Source of the DNA: Cumulibacter sp047975195
Lineage (GTDB): Bacteria > Actinomycetota > Actinomycetes > Mycobacteriales > Antricoccaceae
Assembly (NCBI GenBank): GCA_047975195.1
Contig: JBKEDB010000031.1
Location: 25,597-89,596 of the forward strand
DNA length: 64,000 bases
Direction of reading: 5' to 3'
A model generated the notes under the pieces. The model searched no databases and was not told where the DNA came from. It was given only the letters and a program-made list of their open reading frames with translations. Shown here one piece after another: positions 53,168 to 62,069 of the stretch (positions are counted from its first letter, which is position 1; the number at the start of each line of letters is the position of its first letter). A program made the translations under genes and the position numbers.

Positions 53168-53743
53168 TTAGTCACTTGGCCCGATCGAGTCGATGCACCA
53201 GTCGTCCCCGACCTTCGAAACGTGCACGATCGCAGCGAAGTCGTACGCCTGCAACGCCCCCTCGCCCTGGACCTGCACATTGAAAGTGCCGGTATCGCCG
53301 TCCTGGGTAGCATCGGTAATCGTGATGCTCTTCTTGGCCTCACCGCCGGCCATCTCGTTGGCCTGGGATATCGCGCCCTTCAGCGCCTCGACGTCATCGG
53401 CCGCAGGTACTTGACACATGAGCGCGAGCCCAGCCTCGATGTCCACATCGTCGGCGGCCGCGGCCGCTTCGCCAGCGAGTTCGCTGACCTCGGGCGCCTG
53501 GTCGATCGCAGCCTCGTCCAGTCCGTAATCGCTCGCATCACCACTACCGCCACCGGACAGGCTCGTGACGAGAATGACGACGATCACGACCAGCGCAAGG
53601 ATGCCAACGGCAACCGCGATGGGCAGCAGACGTCGTCCGCGCGAGGTCATCGCGGGATCGGGCAGTTCCTGCTGAGTTCCCGGCTGCCACTCGCCGGGGT
53701 GCTGGGTTCGCGGCGGCTGCGGTCCGGTTGGCGGAATCGTCAT
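53168..53743 (-). CDS. Membrane-anchored extracytoplasmic protein, unknown (DUF4878-like)
   Basis: 191 aa. A Pro/Gln-rich cytoplasmic N-terminus of about 35 residues, one membrane helix (about 39-62, PIAVAVGILALVVIVVILVT), then an acidic external domain with two Cys (CQVPAADD and DDWCIDSIG), possibly a disulfide. The layout resembles mycobacterial single-pass proteins with a cone-shaped NTF2/DUF4878-like domain; this is a tentative fit. It is probably co-transcribed with the small membrane protein. Confidence 0.7.
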   Translation of the reverse strand: MTIPPTGPQPPRTQHPGEWQPGTQQELPDPAMTSRGRRLLPIAVAVGILALVVIVVILVTSLSGGGSGDASDYGLDEAAIDQAPEVSELAGEAAAAADDVDIEAGLALMCQVPAADDVEALKGAISQANEMAGGEAKKSITITDATQDGDTGTFNVQVQGEGALQAYDFAAIVHVSKVGDDWCIDSIGPSD

Positions 53744-53745
53744 GG

Positions 53746-54384
53746 TTACTCCTCGCTGCGATTCGCAGGGTTGTAGTGCGCAACCGCACCGGCACCGTCG
53801 AAGTCGCCGACGGCGCGGAGCCCATCGATTACTCCTTGCCGATCAGCCGGTGGCCGATTCTGACTGTGCTTAGCCTTGGCCTGGACGCTGTGAATTAGCA
53901 GTTCCATCCCTTTGATGGCGCGCAGTTGGCCGTCGATGAACGCGGCCGGTGCATCGCTGAGCTGCCACCTCTCGGCGAACGGCTGCTCAAAGTGCTCGGT
54001 CAACCGGGTCACGTTAGCGCGCAGCCAGTCGAGGTCGTGATGCACAATCAACTCCCCGCAAATGTTGATCGTCAGGTGATTCCAGGTCGGTACGACGCGG
54101 CCATGCTGGCTCTTGGACGGGTACCACATCGGCGTGATGTAGGAGTCGCTGCCGTGCACGATTACCAGGGAATCACCGGTTGGCTCCGCCTTCCAATGCT
54201 CGTTCTGCAGGGCAAAGTGTCCATACAGCGCCCCTAGCTGCTCATCGTACAGCATCGGCATGAACGTGGACGCGAGGCCGCCGGCGGTCGGAGTCACCAG
54301 GTCTGCCGCGCCAAGGTTCTCCAGCACGTCGCGGACATCGTCGTCCGGGATCGCGAAATGCTTCGGCAAGTACATGTCAGTCAT
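53746..54384 (-). CDS. PaiB-family FMN-binding protein
   Basis: 212 aa. PaiB hallmarks: MYLPKHFAIPDD at the start, TFMPMLYDEQLGALYGHFALQN, YITPMWYPSK, VPTWNHLTINICGEL. These flavin-split-barrel proteins were described as negative regulators (PaiB of Bacillus) and bind flavin or haem-like ligands; the role here is open. Two bases separate it from the next gene downstream. Confidence 0.88.
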   Translation of the reverse strand: MTDMYLPKHFAIPDDDVRDVLENLGAADLVTPTAGGLASTFMPMLYDEQLGALYGHFALQNEHWKAEPTGDSLVIVHGSDSYITPMWYPSKSQHGRVVPTWNHLTINICGELIVHHDLDWLRANVTRLTEHFEQPFAERWQLSDAPAAFIDGQLRAIKGMELLIHSVQAKAKHSQNRPPADRQGVIDGLRAVGDFDGAGAVAHYNPANRSEE

Positions 54385-54412
54385 CAGCGGCCGATCCTAG
54401 CGGCTGGTTGCC

Positions 54413-55423
54413 CTAGAAATGTTCGCGCACCAACGCTGCGACCGCTTCCGGCGCGACGTCGACCATGGCTTCATTGTGCAGTTTCTCGAAGTACGTAACG
54501 TCGCTGCGATACATCGGATCTACGTTCGAACGGCTCACCATCCGCAGCAGCAACGAGTAACGCTCCGACGGGTTCGATCCGCCGCCGGCGAGCGCCCAGT
54601 TGAATGAGGTCAGGTTCAGCGCATGGTAGGTGCCGAGTACGGCGGACATGCCCCCACCGAGGTCCGCGCAGTCCGCATCGGTGAGATCGACGATGTCGGC
54701 GCAACCTTCCACAACCGCCCACACCTCATGGAATCCGGCGGGCGCGAACGGGGTAAAGAATGCGACTCGACCGCGACGACCGATCCACCGCGGACCGTCG
54801 GTCTCGGCAGCGACCACACTCTGCCAGTACGGTTCGCCGTCCCAAGCGAGCGATCGCGAGATCAGTTCGCGCTGAGTAGTCGTGCCGATGTCGTCGTGTG
54901 CGGATTGCGCGTGCGGATGCACCAGCGAACTACCGCTCGGCGGCAGGTAGTTCGCGTTTATCGAGGAGTACATCGCGCGCAGACCGTGCACACCTTTCGT
55001 GTAGGCCACGAAGGCTGTCAGCAGGTCGCCGATGCGCTGGCCGGTGAGTTCGTTCAGGTCTTGGAAGTGTGAGGTCGTGTCATAAAGCCCGACCGAGGAG
55101 AACTCCGAGTAGGCCATGACATTGGGCACGATAGTGGCGGTGCCGCGGCGGATCCGGCCCTCGGTGGTGATGGCGGGGTCAAAGACTCCCGTGGCCATCT
55201 CGAGCTTGTCCGCACAGAACGGGCAGAACGGCGGCGTAGCGGTTAATGCGCTGATATCTGGCCGCTCCGTCGGGCTCAGTTTGGAGCCGGTGATGATGCG
55301 CGATGTCCGGCCGGTGAGCGGGTCGACGCGGACGGTCAACGGAACTTCGATGATGCTCGACGGGTTGGTCAGCTCGGGCACCCGAGCGGTGATCTGATGC
55401 TCTACGAACTCGATGGCAGCCAT
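54413..55423 (-). CDS. GalT-like nucleotidyltransferase (HIT superfamily)
   Basis: 336 aa. Zinc-type Cys pair FCPFC at 67-70, and the GalT active-site motif HPHAQ at 169-173, whose central His forms the nucleotidyl intermediate. Additional HIT-like features include NANYLPPSGSSLVHPH and a C-terminal SFNWALAGGG. Distant from enteric GalT, so substrate is uncertain; it may transfer AMP or UMP to a sugar phosphate. The start codon and its GGAGG site lie inside a hairpin (55421-55443). Confidence 0.8.
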   Translation of the reverse strand: MAAIEFVEHQITARVPELTNPSSIIEVPLTVRVDPLTGRTSRIITGSKLSPTERPDISALTATPPFCPFCADKLEMATGVFDPAITTEGRIRRGTATIVPNVMAYSEFSSVGLYDTTSHFQDLNELTGQRIGDLLTAFVAYTKGVHGLRAMYSSINANYLPPSGSSLVHPHAQSAHDDIGTTTQRELISRSLAWDGEPYWQSVVAAETDGPRWIGRRGRVAFFTPFAPAGFHEVWAVVEGCADIVDLTDADCADLGGGMSAVLGTYHALNLTSFNWALAGGGSNPSERYSLLLRMVSRSNVDPMYRSDVTYFEKLHNEAMVDVAPEAVAALVREHF

Positions 55424-55443
55424 GCCTCCAGACTAGAGGCATG
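55421..55443 (-). promoter_or_regulatory. Hairpin covering the ribosome site and start codon of the GalT-like gene
   Basis: CATGCCTC (55421-55428) and GAGGCATG (55436-55443) form a perfect 8-bp stem with a 7-base loop. In the mRNA the 3' arm contains GAGGC-AUG, that is the ribosome site and start codon. Confidence 0.45.
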
Positions 55444-55483
55444 CGTCGCGGGCTATGCGTGAGCCCGTCCAGCCCTGCCGGGA

Positions 55484-56701
55484 TCAACGTGTCAGTTGCC
55501 AGGCGGCGAGCGCGATGATCACGGTACCGAGCACGACGACCCACGGCGGCAGTTTCAGCCAGATGAGCGCAGCGAACGCGACCATCGCGATCACGACGTC
55601 CTGCCACTGCCCGATTGCGCTGGTCAGCACCGGACGATAGAACGCTGCCGCGAGGATGCCGACCACGGCAGCGTTGACGCCGCGCAGCGCTGCCCGCAGC
55701 GCCGGTACCGTGCGCAGCCGATCCCAGAACGGCATCACGCCGACAACCAACAGCAGGCTGGGCAGAAAGATCGCTAGTAATGCGAGCGGCGCCATCAGCA
55801 ACGGACTACTCATCGAGGCACCGAGGAACGCGGAAAAGGTAAAGAGCGGTCCCGGAACAGCCTGGGCGGCCCCATATCCAGCAACGAAGTCATCAGCGCT
55901 CACCCATCCGGCGCCGACGACCTGCGATTCGAGCAGCGGGAGTACGACGTGGCCACCGCCAAAGACCGTCGATCCCACTCGATAGAACACGTCGGTCACG
56001 TCTATCGCGAACACCGCGGTGAGCGCGGCCAGAATGGGCAGAGCGATCAGCAGAGCGGCGAAGACGGTGAGCGAGATGATCCCGGCACGCACCGATACCA
56101 CCTGAGGTTGCGCCGCGGAAGGCACTGCTGGGGTGCGTGCGCGAAACAGCGCCCAGCCGAGGGCGAGCCCGAGCGCCACAATCGTGAACTGCACCCACGA
56201 ATCGGTCCACAGGATTGCTGTGGCCGCAGCGGCTACCGCGATGAGCACTTCGGGCACACCGCGGCATGCCGTGCGCGCCATCTGCCACAGCGCTTGAGCG
56301 ACAACGCCAACGGCCACCAACATCAAGCCGTGCAGGACCCCGTCCGGGACCCCGCTGATCGCGCCGAGCCCGAAGGCGGCGAGCGCGATCGCGGAAGGCA
56401 GCGTGAATCCGCACCACGCGGCTACGGCGCCAGCCAACCCGGCACGCCGTAGCCCGATCGTCATGCCAACCTGCGAGGACGCCGGTCCGGGTAGGAATTG
56501 GCACAGCGATACGAGGTCGGCGTACTCCTCATCACGCAGCCAGGCCCGACGGTCGACGAATTCGGTACGGAAGAAGCTCAGGTGCGCAATCGGGCCACCG
56601 AACGACGTCAGTCCGAGCAGAGTAAACGCCCGCAGTACCTCCCACCAACGGTGCCGAGGGACTGATTCTCGAGTCTCGGCAGACGCTGCGGCGGCCATCA
56701 C
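55484..56701 (-). CDS. chrA: Chromate transporter ChrA family
   Basis: 405 aa, long two-domain CHR form. LTSFGGPIAHLSFFRTEFVDRRAWL and DLVSLCQFLPGPASSQ in the first half; VFGGGHVVLPLLESQVVGAGW and GYGAAQAVPGPLFTFSAFLG in the second. About ten or more membrane helices. Members export chromate or related anions by proton coupling; many are housekeeping homologues of unproven substrate. Confidence 0.9.
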   Translation of the reverse strand: MMAAAASAETRESVPRHRWWEVLRAFTLLGLTSFGGPIAHLSFFRTEFVDRRAWLRDEEYADLVSLCQFLPGPASSQVGMTIGLRRAGLAGAVAAWCGFTLPSAIALAAFGLGAISGVPDGVLHGLMLVAVGVVAQALWQMARTACRGVPEVLIAVAAAATAILWTDSWVQFTIVALGLALGWALFRARTPAVPSAAQPQVVSVRAGIISLTVFAALLIALPILAALTAVFAIDVTDVFYRVGSTVFGGGHVVLPLLESQVVGAGWVSADDFVAGYGAAQAVPGPLFTFSAFLGASMSSPLLMAPLALLAIFLPSLLLVVGVMPFWDRLRTVPALRAALRGVNAAVVGILAAAFYRPVLTSAIGQWQDVVIAMVAFAALIWLKLPPWVVVLGTVIIALAAWQLTR

Positions 56702-56824
56702 ACGAACACCGTACCGACCCGAGCAATCAGCAACGAGAGCGACACAACGCGACAGAAGACGGACAAAAACCTACCCACCGACGGTTTGGGGTGGACATCG
56801 AAAGTTCAATCTGCAACGCTAAAA

Positions 56825-56843
56825 TTAGGTATTCCTAACCTAA
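56825..56843 (+). promoter_or_regulatory. DtxR/IdeR-like iron box upstream of the DoxX gene
   Basis: TTAGGTATTCCTAACCTAA matches the 19-base IdeR consensus (TTAGGTTAGSCTAACCTAA) at 16 positions. It ends 14 bases before the ATG at 56858. Confidence 0.75.
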
Positions 56844-56857
56844 CTTGGAGCATACAT

Positions 56858-57415
56858 ATGGCCAACGCCACCGCGACATCTCCCGAGCGCGAACTCACGT
56901 CGACGATCGCACCCACTGACCACAAACCGGCAGTTTCCGGTGTCACCACAATCATGCTCGGCCTACTACGTATCGCGTTCGGCTGGGTCCTGCTGTGGGC
57001 TGGACTCGACAAGATCTTCGGCCTCGGCTATCCCACCGAAAGCGGTCAGGGCGTCGTCGACGGCGGATCAGTCACCGAGGGGTACCTATCCTTCGGCGTC
57101 AATCCCGATAGCCCCGTGCACGGCATGCTCACCGCAATGGCCGGCAACCCGATCGCCTACGCCCTCTATCTCGCTGCCACGCTCGGCGCCGGCATCGCCT
57201 TACTACTGGGGATCTTCGTGCGAATTGCGGCGATCGGCGGCGCCGTACTGATGTTCATGTTGTGGCTATCGATGCTCCCACTGGAGCACAACCCGTTCAT
57301 GGACCAGCACCTGCTCTACGCCCTCGTCGGCGTCGCCGTCGCAGGCCGCTACCTGGGCCTGGGACGGTGGTGGTCGAGCACCGCACTGGTGCGCGCCGCG
57401 CCCTGGCTGAAGTAA
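56858..57415 (+). CDS. DoxX-family membrane protein, probably iron-regulated
   Basis: 185 aa from ATG 56858 with GGAG 8 bases upstream. After about 35 hydrophilic residues come four helices: LLRIAFGWVLLWAGLDKIFGLG, a second around IAYALYLAATLGAGIALLLG, a third AAIGGAVLMFMLWLSML, and a C-terminal YALVGVAVAGRYLGLG. DoxX-like proteins are often tied to redox and thiol stress; the function here is not defined. The iron box implies induction when iron is low. It converges on a VOC gene that also has an iron box. Confidence 0.85.
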   Translation: MANATATSPERELTSTIAPTDHKPAVSGVTTIMLGLLRIAFGWVLLWAGLDKIFGLGYPTESGQGVVDGGSVTEGYLSFGVNPDSPVHGMLTAMAGNPIAYALYLAATLGAGIALLLGIFVRIAAIGGAVLMFMLWLSMLPLEHNPFMDQHLLYALVGVAVAGRYLGLGRWWSSTALVRAAPWLK

Positions 57416-57444
57416 CCGCAGCGCTTTCGCGCGAACCGCGACAA

Positions 57445-57493
57445 ACCCTCAGCTGTGCGGCATGCCCAGGCGGCATGCCGCACAGCTGAGGGT
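57445..57493. terminator. 22-bp perfect bidirectional hairpin terminator
   Basis: Arms 57445-57466 and 57472-57493 are fully complementary (outer ACCCTCAGCTGTG, inner CGGCATGCC) with a 5-base loop CAGGC. It lies between convergent stops at 57415 and 57509. Confidence 0.85.
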
Positions 57494-57508
57494 CAGCCTT
57501 TGACGCTG

Positions 57509-58033
57509 CTACGGATGCGCCCCGACTCTCGGCCGCCATCGTGCGGCGGTCGCAAACGCGGCGAACGGCTGAGGATCGGGGTAGCTGACCAGTTCGAGTC
57601 GGCCACCCCATGGCGGCACGACGTACACGAATTGGTTGCGTTGACCGTTCTCCGGATAGGGCATCGGACGCGGCTCGCCGAGCGGGCGCCCGCCGGCATC
57701 CACGACCCGCGCCAGCGCCCCGTCGAGGTCGTCGACATAGAACGCTACGTGCTGCCACCCGAAGTCACTGGGCACCGCCGGGGACCGTTGTAGTGAGGCC
57801 GCGTACTCGAATAATTCAATGCCGGGCCCATCCGGCAGCCGCAACATCCTGATGGCGCACTGCCGCGTATCCGGCGGCACCCCGAGCCGAAGCGAGAGCG
57901 CATCGCCGGATCGAGCCGGATCGCTGCGCTCCAGGACGTCGTACAGCACGACAGCGTCGAATGCCTCGACGAAAAACCTCGTCGCCTGCTCGACGTCGGG
58001 CACCGTCAGCCCGATGTGATCGATCCCCCGCAC
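57509..58033 (-). CDS. VOC (glyoxalase/dioxygenase) family metalloprotein, probably iron-regulated
   Basis: 174 aa. Two beta-alpha-beta-beta-beta modules with the metal set His6, Glu73, His95 and Glu147: MRGIDHIGLTVPDVE, GIELFEYA, WQHVAFYVDDLDG, GRLELVSYP. These fit a glyoxalase I or epimerase-like site; the reaction is not identifiable. GTG 58033 is chosen by the fold start. An IdeR-like box lies 26 bases upstream. Confidence 0.85.
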   Translation of the reverse strand: MRGIDHIGLTVPDVEQATRFFVEAFDAVVLYDVLERSDPARSGDALSLRLGVPPDTRQCAIRMLRLPDGPGIELFEYAASLQRSPAVPSDFGWQHVAFYVDDLDGALARVVDAGGRPLGEPRPMPYPENGQRNQFVYVVPPWGGRLELVSYPDPQPFAAFATAARWRPRVGAHP

Positions 58034-58058
58034 GCAGCACCCGCCAACCTAGTGAATA

Positions 58059-58077
58059 TTAGGTAAGCCTAACCGAA
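58059..58077 (-). promoter_or_regulatory. DtxR/IdeR-like iron box upstream of the VOC gene
   Basis: Plus-strand reading TTAGGTAAGCCTAACCGAA matches the 19-base IdeR consensus at 17 positions. It sits at the promoter of the minus-strand VOC gene. Confidence 0.8.
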
Positions 58078-58120
58078 TTTACGAGTATTAGCGAGGGGCG
58101 TGAGGTCGATCGCAGCCCGC

Positions 58121-59827
58121 TTACCGAGCCCCGATGCGCGCGGTCGTAGTGACTGCGCCGCGCGAAGCAGACCCGACGGTCTTGGCATACTTCGCGAATA
58201 GTCCGCCGGTGTCTTTCGGCTCGGGGGCGCTCCACTCGGCCCGGCGCTGCTGAAGCTCCTCTTCGGATACCTCCAACGTGATTGTGCGGGCGTCCAGGTC
58301 TATGTCGATCGCATCGCCAGTGCGCACCAACGCGATCGGGCCGCCGACCGCGGCCTCCGGGGCAACGTGGCCCACTGCGATCCCGTGCGAGATCCCAGAG
58401 AATCGGCCATCGGTGATCAGCGCGACGGTGTCCTTGAAGCCCTTGCCCACGATAGCGGCGGTGACTCGGGACGTCTCCGACATCCCCGGACCGCCGATAG
58501 GGCCTTCATATCTGATGATGACGGTGTCGCCGGAGACGACCTCGCCCGCGATGACAGCTCGATACGCCTCTCGCTCCCCCTCATACACTTTGGCGGTCCC
58601 ACGGTGCCGATGAACCTTCGTCCCTGGCGCTTTGAGCACCGACCCCTCGGGCGCAAGGTTGCCCCGCAAGATGATCCAGCCGCCGGTCGCCTCCACCGGC
58701 GCGGCGGCCGGCGTCACGACATCCTGATCTTCCGGCAGCGGCTGCGCCCCAACCCGCTCGGTGAGGGTCAAGCCGTCGACCCCTCGCGCGTCAGGGTGCA
58801 ACACACCGGCGCCGATCAACTCACGCAGCACAACCGGTAAACCGCCGACGCGATGCAGATCGGCCATTACGTACTTACCCGACGGGGTGAAATCGCCGAT
58901 TCGGGGAGTCCGATCGCTCACCTCACCGAATCTATCGATATTCAACTCGACGCCCGCTTCGGTCGCGATAGCCAACAGGTGCAGGATCGCGTTCGTCGAT
59001 CCTCCAATCGCGGCCGCGGTAGCGATCCCGTTCTCGATAGCCTGCACGGTGAGCACATCACGGGGCCGGGTACCAGCGCGCAAGGCGTTCATCACCGCAA
59101 CACCGGATTGACGCGCGAGGGCCGTGCGGTCGGCGCTGATCGCCGGCGGCGCGGCGCTGTTGGTGACGGTGAGACCCAGCGATTCGATCACCGACGCCAT
59201 GGTGTTCGCGGTGAACATTCCCGCGCACGAGCCACGCTCCGGAATCGCCACCCGCTCGATCTCCGCCAACCCCTCGTCGCTGAGGTTTCCGGCGGCATGC
59301 TCACCGGCCGCTTCGGCGAGGCTCTGGATCGATACATCCTTGCCACCAAAACATCCGGGGCGAGTGCTGCCGCCGTACAGATGTACTGCGGGGATGTTCA
59401 TCCGCATCATGCCCATCACACAGCCAGGATTGGTCTTGTCACACGCCCCGATGGTCACCATCGCATCGAAGGCGTATGCCGTAGCGGCCAGTTCGATCGA
59501 ATCGGCGATCACTTCGCGACTGATCAAGGAGGCGCCGCCGCGGGCGAGGACACCGTCGCTGACCGATACCGTATTGATCTCCAACGGAGTACCGCCGGCC
59601 TCGCGAATCCCCGCAGCCACCTCCTGCGCCAGCTCGCGCAGGTGCGCGTTACAGGGCATCGCCCCACTCCACGTGTTCGCGATACCCACGATCGGCCGCT
59701 TCATATCGTCATCATCGAGGCCGAGGGCGCGCAGCATCGCGCGCGGGCCGATACTGCCCGGACTGGTCAAACGTCGGCTGTGCTCGCGCAGGTCGGGCGC
59801 CCCACCTGTCGACTGATCGCTGCTCAT
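58121..59827 (-). CDS. ilvD: Dihydroxy-acid dehydratase
   Basis: 568 aa from ATG 59827, with GAGGAAG upstream. Fe-S cysteine motifs GACDKTNPGCVMGM and GSCAGMFTANTM, the signature GGSTNAILHLLAIA, and C-terminal DGRFSGISHGIAVGHVAPEA. It makes 2-oxo acids in the valine/isoleucine pathway. Confidence 0.97.
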   Translation of the reverse strand: MSSDQSTGGAPDLREHSRRLTSPGSIGPRAMLRALGLDDDDMKRPIVGIANTWSGAMPCNAHLRELAQEVAAGIREAGGTPLEINTVSVSDGVLARGGASLISREVIADSIELAATAYAFDAMVTIGACDKTNPGCVMGMMRMNIPAVHLYGGSTRPGCFGGKDVSIQSLAEAAGEHAAGNLSDEGLAEIERVAIPERGSCAGMFTANTMASVIESLGLTVTNSAAPPAISADRTALARQSGVAVMNALRAGTRPRDVLTVQAIENGIATAAAIGGSTNAILHLLAIATEAGVELNIDRFGEVSDRTPRIGDFTPSGKYVMADLHRVGGLPVVLRELIGAGVLHPDARGVDGLTLTERVGAQPLPEDQDVVTPAAAPVEATGGWIILRGNLAPEGSVLKAPGTKVHRHRGTAKVYEGEREAYRAVIAGEVVSGDTVIIRYEGPIGGPGMSETSRVTAAIVGKGFKDTVALITDGRFSGISHGIAVGHVAPEAAVGGPIALVRTGDAIDIDLDARTITLEVSEEELQQRRAEWSAPEPKDTGGLFAKYAKTVGSASRGAVTTTARIGAR

Positions 59828-59979
59828 GGCACACTTCCTCACTAATCGGCTGTTCGGTCAATTTCTTACCCGAGGATGCTCCCCCGAGCAATACGCCACT
59901 TGGGATCTAGAGTGAGCGCTACATACGCCAACGACGTAATCGACGGCACCTACGTAACAGTAATCACGTACCCATCAGT

Positions 59980-59996
59980 TAGTTTCGAACGAACTA
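59980..59996. promoter_or_regulatory. Inverted repeat upstream of the SDR gene
   Basis: TAGTT (59980-59984) and AACTA (59992-59996) flank TCGAACG. A second pair, TACGT/ACGTA, lies at 59951-59970. They fall just before the SDR ATG and may be operator or promoter elements. Confidence 0.35.
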
Positions 59997-60013
59997 CATG
60001 AACGGAGATCACG

Positions 60014-60793
60014 ATGGACCTTCAGCTCGCCGGGCGCGGCGTACTCATCACTGGTGGCTCGAGTGGCCTCGGCTTCGGACTCGCCCGCACTCTGGTTGAC
60101 GAAGGCGCAAATGTACTCCTCGTCGCCCGCAGCCAGGACAAGCTCGACGCCGCCGCGCACGACCTATCGGACGCCGGGACCCAGGTGCTCACTGTTTCTG
60201 CCGACGTACGCAATCCCGATGACCTGCAGGGCGCAATCGACGTCGCCGGGCGCGAATGGGGCAAACTTGACGGTTTGGTCAACAACGCGGGATTCCACAC
60301 CGGAAGCACCTTCGAGAAGACCACCGACGACGAATGGCAGGCGGACTTCGAACTGAAGCTGCTCGCGAAGGTCCGTGGTATCCGACAGTCCATTGACCTG
60401 CTGGCCAAGAGCGACGCCCCGGCCGTGTTGAACGTGCTGAGCATCTACGCGCGCTTCCAGCCGAACAACTCGATGCCAAGTTCGGTCTACCGGGCGGCGG
60501 GAGTTGCACTCACCGGCGGGCTGTCGCGCGATCTGGCGAAGTACAAGATCCGGGTTAATGCAGCGCTGATCGGGTTCATTCACAGCGACCAGTGGAACCG
60601 CGCAGCGGCGGCCGCCGGCGTCAGTGTCGAGGAGTTCGAGGCCGGCCGCGCCGAGGCGATGAAGATCCCGCTCGGGCGTGGCGGCACCACGCAAGAGTTC
60701 GGCGATGTGGCCGCGTTCCTGCTGTCGCCGCGGGCGTCGTACCTCACCGGTACCGCGCTCAACGTCGACGGCGGCCTCTCCATGGTCGTGTGA
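60014..60793 (+). CDS. SDR family protein lacking the catalytic Lys
   Basis: 259 aa. Cofactor motif TGGSSGLG at 13-20, NNAG at 90-93, Ser143 and Tyr159 in place. In the YxxxK motif the sequence is YRAAG, so Gly163 replaces Lys. C-terminal SYLTGTALNVDGG is normal. Either catalysis uses another base or the protein is a non-classical/binding member. It is followed after two bases by an FMN-dependent hydroxyacid dehydrogenase gene. Confidence 0.85.
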   Translation: MDLQLAGRGVLITGGSSGLGFGLARTLVDEGANVLLVARSQDKLDAAAHDLSDAGTQVLTVSADVRNPDDLQGAIDVAGREWGKLDGLVNNAGFHTGSTFEKTTDDEWQADFELKLLAKVRGIRQSIDLLAKSDAPAVLNVLSIYARFQPNNSMPSSVYRAAGVALTGGLSRDLAKYKIRVNAALIGFIHSDQWNRAAAAAGVSVEEFEAGRAEAMKIPLGRGGTTQEFGDVAAFLLSPRASYLTGTALNVDGGLSMVV

Positions 60794-60795
60794 TC

Positions 60796-62031
60796 ATGAC
60801 TCGAAAACTCCCCACAGTAGGCGACCTCAAACCGTTCCTTCGGATCCGCAAGCCGATCCTGAACCGAACCACCAGCCGACTCTCTCGCGCGCAAAGTATT
60901 GGCGACCTCGAACGCTTCGCCAAGCATCGCGTGCCGAAGTCGGTCTGGGAGTTCGTCTCCGGCGCCGCCGAGGACGAGATCACGCTCAGCGAGAACCGGC
61001 GCGCACTAAACGACGTTCGTTTCAACCCGCACTTCTTCGGCCAGGTCGCCAAACCGGACATCAGCACCACGATCCTCGGCCGCGAAGCCGCGGCGCCGAT
61101 CATCGTCGCGCCTACTGGCTTCACCCGGCTCAGCCACCATGAAGGTGAGGTCGCCGCGTCACGTGCAGCAGCAGCGGGAGGGTCGCCGTACACCCTCTCG
61201 ACGATGGGCACCACGTCGATCACCGACGTCGCTACGGCCGCTCCCAATGGCCGCAACTGGTTCCAGGTCTACATGATGCGCGACCGCTCGATTACCGAAG
61301 CCCAACTCGCGGAGGCGAAGGCCAACGGGTTCGAAGCCATCATGCTGACCATCGATACACCGGCGACGGGACTGCGCCGACGCGATGCCCGCAACGGGTT
61401 CGACATTCCGCCGCGGTTGACTGGTCGCGCGTTGGTCGACATGACGGTGAATCCGCGATGGGTCTACGACCTCGTCACGCACGAGCCACTGAAATTCGCC
61501 GCCATCGGCGAAGACTCCCCCTTCCAGCGGTGGGGTCAGTCGGGTGTCGTTGTTGAGCAGAACCTGCGCCCCGCGGATATAGCGTGGCTGCGCGAGCGGT
61601 GGGACGGTCCGATCCTGGTCAAGGGCGTCATGGATGTTCAGGACGCCGTCGAGTCGGTGCAGGCCGGCGCACAGGGCGTCGTCATTTCCAACCACGGTGG
61701 TCGCCAACTCGACCGAACCCACGCGCCGATCTCGGTCCTGCCTCGGGTGCGCGAAGCTTTGGACGACGACATCGAGATCTTCATCGACTCCGGATTCCGA
61801 TCCGGCGCGGACATCGCTGCGGCCATCGGCTTAGGTGCGCGCGCCGTGATGGTCGGTCGGCCGTACCTGTTCGGGTTGATGGTCGGTGGACAGGCCGGCG
61901 TGGAAAAGGCGCTTCAGATTCTGCGCGCCGAACTACGTCGGACCATGATGCTGCTCGGCACCGCGACTCTGGCCGATATCACCTCGGAGCGAGTCAGCCT
62001 CGCGACGGCGCACGAACGCGCCGACAACTAG
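60796..62031 (+). CDS. FMN-dependent alpha-hydroxy-acid dehydrogenase (lactate/mandelate type)
   Basis: 411 aa from ATG 60796, two bases after the SDR stop. Features: RVPKSVWEFVSGAAEDEITL, IIVAPTGFTRLSHHEGE, NWFQVYMMRD, ILVKGVMDVQDA (Lys contacting FMN), and the active-site block VVISNHGGRQLDRT with the catalytic His. FMN phosphate site FIDSGFRSGADIAAA. It oxidises a 2-hydroxy acid to the 2-oxo acid; length and motifs fit LldD-like enzymes. Confidence 0.93.
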   Translation: MTRKLPTVGDLKPFLRIRKPILNRTTSRLSRAQSIGDLERFAKHRVPKSVWEFVSGAAEDEITLSENRRALNDVRFNPHFFGQVAKPDISTTILGREAAAPIIVAPTGFTRLSHHEGEVAASRAAAAGGSPYTLSTMGTTSITDVATAAPNGRNWFQVYMMRDRSITEAQLAEAKANGFEAIMLTIDTPATGLRRRDARNGFDIPPRLTGRALVDMTVNPRWVYDLVTHEPLKFAAIGEDSPFQRWGQSGVVVEQNLRPADIAWLRERWDGPILVKGVMDVQDAVESVQAGAQGVVISNHGGRQLDRTHAPISVLPRVREALDDDIEIFIDSGFRSGADIAAAIGLGARAVMVGRPYLFGLMVGGQAGVEKALQILRAELRRTMMLLGTATLADITSERVSLATAHERADN

Positions 62032-62069
62032 GACTTCCTCACCGTCCCCATTCCTTTCGAAAGGTTAGA

